A program made the position numbers and the translations under genes. A model generated the notes under the pieces. The model was not told the DNA's origin. It did not search any database and saw only the letters and a program-made list of their open reading frames with translations. A stretch of DNA of 64,000 nt from JAJPXC01 sp964520525 (GTDB lineage Bacteria; Bacteroidota; Bacteroidia; Bacteroidales; Muribaculaceae), in contig CAZFNR010000003.1 in NCBI GenBank assembly GCA_964520525.1, forward strand, positions 62,001 to 126,000, in the 5' to 3' direction. This document shows positions 60,622-64,000 of this stretch, piece after piece. Position 1 is the stretch's first letter; every line of letters begins with the position of its first letter.

Positions 60622-60652
60622 CAAAGGTAAGACAAAAAATCAATATGACAAA
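60622..60652 (-). promoter_or_regulatory. Promoter of the small lipoprotein gene
   Basis: TTTG (60649-60652) and TACCTTTG (60622-60629) on the minus strand are 19 bases apart, a full consensus. Confidence 0.8.
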
Positions 60653-60731
60653 TACTTTTTTATGATTTTTTTTGTGTTAAATATTTCTTCCGCCTAAAAT
60701 CGTGAAATTTTGCCATTGATTTAGCCTGTCA

Positions 60732-62438
60732 CTACTCTGTCGCTGCGAGTTTTTGGCGCGCTATATCGTTGGCTAAAGCCACTGCTTTTGTGATATGGTC
60801 GCATATGTTGCGCTCGCCGATGAGTTGCTTCACTTTCGCGTGCTCGAGTGCCTTGTGCACATTTTCATTGACCCCCGACAGCACAATCTCTATACCTTCG
60901 CTTTGCGACGACTTGATGAGTATCTCAAGATTGTGGATGGCAGTCGAGTCGATAAACGGCACTTTACGCATGCGGATGATGCGCACCGTGGGCTTCTCTG
61001 ACATTGAGGTCCTCATCATTTCGTCAAATTTAGTGGCGATACCGAAGAAAAACGGCCCGTCGATTTCATATATCGACACACCGCGTTCCACGTCAAGCAC
61101 TTCATGGGTGGTCGATTCTGTCCCCTCGGCTATGTCGAGTTGCTCGCCGTAGACGCGTATCTGAGTGTTTTCGGTCACGCGGCGCAGAAACAGGACTACC
61201 GCCAACAGAAGGCCGATTTCGATTGCGATGGTAAGGTCAAAGACGACGGTCAGCAGAAATGTGACGATAAGCACCGATACGTCACCTTTGGGTGACTTGA
61301 AAATTCCCACAACTGTGCGCCATGCGCTCATGTTATAGGCTACCACGATAAGCACAGCGGCCAGACAGGCCATCGGAATCTCATTGATGAGTGGCATGAG
61401 AAACAGGAAGATGAGCAGCAGCACGGCGGTGTGGATGATTCCTGCCACCGGAGTGCGGCCACCGTTGGTGATGTTGGTCATCGTGCGGGCTATCGCGCCT
61501 GTCACCGGTATGCCGCCGAAAAACGGCACCGTGAGGTTGGCTATACCCTGGCCTATAAGCTCCGTGTTGCTGTTGGTGCGAGAGCCTGTCACACCGTCGG
61601 CGACAGTGGCCGAAAGAAGCGACTCGATGGCGCAAAGCACAGCTATTGTGAACGCCGATGGCAGCAGGGCGTTGATGTTGGTCATGTTCAGCTCAAACCC
61701 GTGGGGTGTGGGGATGTCGGTCGACATCGACCCGAAGCGTCGGCCGATTGTGTCGACAGCAAATTCCGGGTAATATAGCGTGACCACATACACGGCCGCC
61801 GACACTATGATGATGGCGAGCAGCGCGCCGGGCAGCTTGCGCGACACCTTGGGCGTGACTATGATGATGGCGAGCGATAGGAGTCCGACGATGAGCGTGG
61901 GCCAGTGTATGTTGCCGAAGTTGCGGAAATACATACCCCATTTGGGTATGAACTCACTGGGTATGTCTTTTAGCTCTAATCCGAAGAAGTCGTTGATTTG
62001 CGTCGAGAAGATTGTCAGTGCGATACCTGCGGTAAAGCCCACCACAATAGGGTAGGGGATAAACTTGATTACAGTCCCGAGGTGAAACAGACCCATCACG
62101 ACAAGTATCAGGCCGGCTATGAACGTGGCGATGGCAAGCCCCGTGAGGCCAAACTGCATTATGATGCTGTAGACGATGACTATGAATGCGCCCGTGGGAC
62201 CGCCGATTTGTACGGAGTTGCCGCCGAAAGCCGATACCATAAAGCCGCCGATGATAGCGGTGATAAGTCCGACTGTGGGGCTGACGCCTGAAGCGATACC
62301 GAATGCGATTGCGAGCGGGAGGGCGACGATGCCCACTACGATGCCGGCGACAAAGTCATCCTTGAACCTGGCAACGGAATAGTGGCGAAGTGCCGACACC
62401 AATTTCGGCTTGAAGTCAATTGTACCTGAAAAATTCAT
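60732..62438 (-). CDS. SulP family anion transporter with STAS domain
   Basis: A 568-residue transporter of the SulP/SLC26 family, which moves sulfate, bicarbonate or other anions. The membrane part (about residues 20-440) has the conserved GIVALPLAIAFGIASGVSPT and GGIPVTGAIARTMTNITNGG. A C-terminal STAS domain (about 460-565) contains VPFIDSTAIHNLEILIKSSQ. It stands alone on the minus strand. In a succinate- and bicarbonate-dependent gut anaerobe, bicarbonate is plausible, but the sequence does not decide the substrate. Confidence 0.93.
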   Translation of the reverse strand: MNFSGTIDFKPKLVSALRHYSVARFKDDFVAGIVVGIVALPLAIAFGIASGVSPTVGLITAIIGGFMVSAFGGNSVQIGGPTGAFIVIVYSIIMQFGLTGLAIATFIAGLILVVMGLFHLGTVIKFIPYPIVVGFTAGIALTIFSTQINDFFGLELKDIPSEFIPKWGMYFRNFGNIHWPTLIVGLLSLAIIIVTPKVSRKLPGALLAIIIVSAAVYVVTLYYPEFAVDTIGRRFGSMSTDIPTPHGFELNMTNINALLPSAFTIAVLCAIESLLSATVADGVTGSRTNSNTELIGQGIANLTVPFFGGIPVTGAIARTMTNITNGGRTPVAGIIHTAVLLLIFLFLMPLINEIPMACLAAVLIVVAYNMSAWRTVVGIFKSPKGDVSVLIVTFLLTVVFDLTIAIEIGLLLAVVLFLRRVTENTQIRVYGEQLDIAEGTESTTHEVLDVERGVSIYEIDGPFFFGIATKFDEMMRTSMSEKPTVRIIRMRKVPFIDSTAIHNLEILIKSSQSEGIEIVLSGVNENVHKALEHAKVKQLIGERNICDHITKAVALANDIARQKLAATE

Positions 62439-62577
62439 TGCGGAAATAACGATTTAAACCTATTTTAATCTTTTTGCTTTTTCAAGCCGCGAAGTTAACA
62501 ATAATTTGTAATATTATCGCCCTATTAATTATTAAGGTGGCTTAATGTCGCGGGAATGTGACAGTTGATTGACTATA

Positions 62578-62609
62578 AAGCCCTGTCGGCCGATGCCGAC
62601 AGGGCTTTA
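62578..62609 (-). terminator. Terminator of the rubrerythrin gene
   Basis: A perfect 14-bp stem (62578-62591 with 62596-62609, loop CGAT). Only three T residues follow on the minus strand. Confidence 0.75.
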
Positions 62610-62630
62610 TGATGGTTATGCTTTCAGTGA

Positions 62631-63182
62631 TTATTTTTTGAAGTAGCGGGCATAAAGGCCGGCGAAGCCCTGGCCGTGGCGCGCTTCATCTTTTGCCATT
62701 TCGTGAACGGTATCGTGGATGGCGTCGAGGTTAAGTTCCTTGGCGCGTTTGGCTATGCGCATCTTGTCGGCGTTCGCGCCGGCTTCAGCTGCCATGCGTT
62801 TTTCGAGGTTGGTCTTGGTGTCCCACACGCACTCGCCAAGAAGCTCGGCAAATTTGGCGGCGTGTTCAGCCTCTTCCCATGCGTAGCGTTTGAACGCCTC
62901 GGCGACTTCGGGATAACCTTCGCGGTCGGCTTGGCGTGACATCGCTAAATACATACCGACTTCGCTGCATTCGCCGTTGAAGTGTGCGGTGAGGTCGGCT
63001 ATCATCTGGTCGTCGCAACCTTTGGCGACGCCAATCTCGTGTTCGGTGACGAATTGAAGCATAGCGCTCTCGTCGAGTTCTTTGAATTTAGAAGCGGGAA
63101 CACCGCACTGGGGGCATTTTTCGGGTGCTTCGGGTCCTTCGTGAACATAACCGCAGACGGTGCAAATAAATTTCTTGCTCAT
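62631..63182 (-). CDS. Rubredoxin-first (reverse) rubrerythrin, NADH peroxidase-like
   Basis: A 183-residue protein with an N-terminal rubredoxin-like iron site (C7, C10, C23, C26 in FICTVCGYVHEG and EKCPQCG) followed by a ferritin-like di-iron domain (HFNGECSEVGMYLAMS, RYAWEEAEHAAKFAE, AKDEARHGQGFAGL). In usual rubrerythrins the order is reversed. The reverse form acts as an NADH peroxidase in clostridia and removes hydrogen peroxide. It lies 50 bases after the Fur/PerR gene on the same strand, and so is probably peroxide-induced. Confidence 0.92.
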   Translation of the reverse strand: MSKKFICTVCGYVHEGPEAPEKCPQCGVPASKFKELDESAMLQFVTEHEIGVAKGCDDQMIADLTAHFNGECSEVGMYLAMSRQADREGYPEVAEAFKRYAWEEAEHAAKFAELLGECVWDTKTNLEKRMAAEAGANADKMRIAKRAKELNLDAIHDTVHEMAKDEARHGQGFAGLYARYFKK

Positions 63183-63232
63183 AATGAATTTGATTTATTA
63201 GTTATACGAAATAATTTATATAGTTTGAAACG

Positions 63233-63652
63233 TTAATTATCTGATGCGCAGGCCGGGCAAAGACCGTGATAAGTGACAGTCACTCTGTCGATTATGGCAC
63301 CTTCGGGGCCTGTTATGGCGTTGTCAAGTCGCGGCAGGTCGGAGTCGATGATGGCTCCGCAGCGGTTGCACAGAAGGTGCGCGTGAGGGTGGTTGGAATA
63401 GTCAAACCGAGCGTTGGTTCTGTCAATACCCAATGCGTCTATCGCTCCCGCCTCAGCCATGAGCCACAGCGTGTTGTAGACCGTTGAACGCGAAAGCGTG
63501 GGCATTTCAGGCTGGAGGGCGCGGTATATTTCATCGGCTGTCGGATGAGTCCTGTGACTCATCAGGTAGCCGAGGATGGCTGTGCGTTGCACCGATGGCT
63601 TTATGCCGTGGAGCGTGAGTAGTGCCGATGGTTCTTGACTGATATATTTCAT
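63233..63652 (-). CDS. perR: Fur/PerR-family metal-dependent repressor
   Basis: A 139-residue regulator with the Fur winged helix (AILGYLMSHRTHPTADEIYR, LSRSTVYNTLWLMAEAGAI) and metal-binding sites HPHAHLLCNRCGAII and HGLCPACA with both CxxC pairs. Its link to a peroxide-scavenging rubrerythrin makes it PerR-like. The ATG at 63652 (MKYISQEPS) is chosen over an upstream in-frame start. It probably represses itself and the rubrerythrin. The gene symbol is by role, not proven. Confidence 0.85.
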   Translation of the reverse strand: MKYISQEPSALLTLHGIKPSVQRTAILGYLMSHRTHPTADEIYRALQPEMPTLSRSTVYNTLWLMAEAGAIDALGIDRTNARFDYSNHPHAHLLCNRCGAIIDSDLPRLDNAITGPEGAIIDRVTVTYHGLCPACASDN

Positions 63653-63662
63653 TCGTAATAAG

Positions 63663-63674
63663 TACAAATTTGTA
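63663..63674. promoter_or_regulatory. 12-bp palindrome at the perR transcription start
   Basis: TACAAATTTGTA lies between the -7 box and the perR start codon, with a second TACAAA copy 16 bases upstream that overlaps the -7 box. It is a likely self-binding site of the Fur/PerR repressor. Confidence 0.55.
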
Positions 63675-63681
63675 ATGAGTA

Positions 63682-63713
63682 CAAAGTTATGCCTTCCTTT
63701 TGTCAAATGCAAA
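63682..63713 (-). promoter_or_regulatory. Promoter of the perR-rubrerythrin unit
   Basis: TTTG (63710-63713) and TAACTTTG (63682-63689) on the minus strand, 20 bases apart. Confidence 0.75.
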
Positions 63714-63763
63714 TTAATTTAGTTAACAATCGTGAAATTGTCGAAAGTGGCGTATTATTAGGC

Positions 63764-63771
63764 TAATTTTG
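63764..63771 (+). promoter_or_regulatory. -7 box of the right-edge gene
   Basis: TAATTTTG on the plus strand, about 110 bases before the first possible start of the partial gene. The -33 is not clear. Confidence 0.4.
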
Positions 63772-63881
63772 AAAACCGAAGACGATGATGTGTATAATGA
63801 TTGAATCTATTGGCGGTGCGGCGTTAAACATTCCGGCTTGCCGGTGGTTTTAAATTTAAATCATCTGTTCATCATTTATTT

Positions 63882-64000
63882 GTGAGATTTATAGTGGGAA
63901 GAACTCTAATCAAATGCGTGTCGTGGGTAGCGGTCTCTGTGTCGCTGCTCTTGATTGCATTGCTGCTGCTCCTCTACTCTCCTTGGCTTCAAAGGTTTGC
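63882..64000 (+). CDS. N-terminal part of a membrane protein, possibly TamB-like
   Basis: The plus-strand frame has no ATG; the two candidate starts are GTG at 63882 and 63894. The protein starts VGRTLIKCVSWVAVSVSLLL and runs into a single hydrophobic anchor ending LLLYSPWLQRF. This resembles the N terminus of TamB/AsmA-type envelope proteins, but only 40 residues are visible. The gene continues outside the window. Confidence 0.45.
   Translation, partial: MRFIVGRTLIKCVSWVAVSVSLLLIALLLLLYSPWLQRF

Overview
The window is a 64 kb piece of a chromosome from an anaerobic gut bacterium of the order Bacteroidales, most likely the family Muribaculaceae. Many genes are preceded by the Bacteroidota-type -7 box TAnnTTTG, often with TTTG 19-20 bases upstream. 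Secreted proteins end in short C-terminal domains resembling type IX secretion signals. The gene content fits too: a Wzi-type capsule protein, a Na+-pumping methylmalonyl-CoA decarboxylase, DUF4831, DUF6377 and DUF6056 proteins, and an oxalate module. The family assignment is inference; no rRNA or tRNA gene is visible. One 100-N assembly gap lies at 5926-6025.

Layout. 1-2.6 kb: the end of enolase and an ArnT-like membrane glycosyltransferase. 2.7-5.8 kb: a compact operon (TraB/GumN-like protein, ABC ATPase, membrane protein, GntR/YtrA-type regulator) whose promoter carries a perfect 22-bp palindrome. 5.8-7.8 kb: a Lys/Cys repeat protein broken by the gap, and a strongly codon-biased OmpA-family porin. 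7.9-11.2 kb (minus strand): mtaB, an LpxL/HtrB-like acyltransferase and a GT2 glycosyltransferase, overlapping end to end. 11.3-13 kb: an acyl-CoA ligase. 13-14.1 kb: a decayed DUF1016 (YhcG) nuclease gene. 14.5-21.1 kb: a dTDP-3-amino-3,6-dideoxyhexose operon (rmlB, rmlA, two FdtA-like cupins, FdtB-like aminotransferase), followed by an LTA-synthase-like transferase and a PAP2 phosphatase.

21-29.7 kb: a TPR protein, a histidine acid phosphatase, nagB, and divergently a NagB-like pseudoenzyme fused to a LmbE/PIG-L deacetylase, then a DUF4831 protein and the NAD(P)HX repair enzyme. 29.8-35.4 kb: Wzi, a small lipoprotein, a LegB-like dehydratase, an ATP-grasp protein, a NeuB/LegI synthase and a Crp-family regulator, all co-directional and mostly overlapping. 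35.4-39.2 kb: a large secreted protein and a DUF6377 membrane regulator. 39.2-40.1 kb: a 900-base region without large genes that holds two candidate small transcripts. 40.1-45.4 kb (minus): a small unknown protein, then methylmalonyl-CoA epimerase and the decarboxylase subunits, which decarboxylate methylmalonyl-CoA from succinate to propionyl-CoA while exporting Na+. One subunit is a lamin-tail/OadG fusion.

45.6-49 kb: a secreted beta-helix (Cthe_2159-type) protein with a small partner, divergent from an AraC regulator. 49.1-51.2 kb: dnaK behind a sigma-54-like promoter. 51.3-52 kb: a small ORF followed by a fossil zeta-toxin-like kinase. 52.1-56.4 kb (minus): oxalate catabolism (formyl-CoA transferase, oxalyl-CoA decarboxylase, AEC-type transporter). 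56.6-60.3 kb: CotH-family and DUF6056 proteins. 60.3-62.4 kb: a tiny lipoprotein and a SulP transporter. 62.6-63.7 kb: a rubredoxin-first rubrerythrin and a Fur/PerR regulator. The right edge holds the first codons of a membrane protein.

Several intrinsic terminators have long GC-rich stems but little or no U-tract. No insertion sequence, prophage, CRISPR array or rRNA operon was found. The strongest leads are the oxalate module with an unusual transporter, the short nonulosonate-type operon, the NagB pseudoenzyme/deacetylase fusion, the lamin-tail/OadG fusion, the palindrome-controlled ABC operon, and the two candidate small transcripts at 39.3-40.1 kb. None has been tested by database search.
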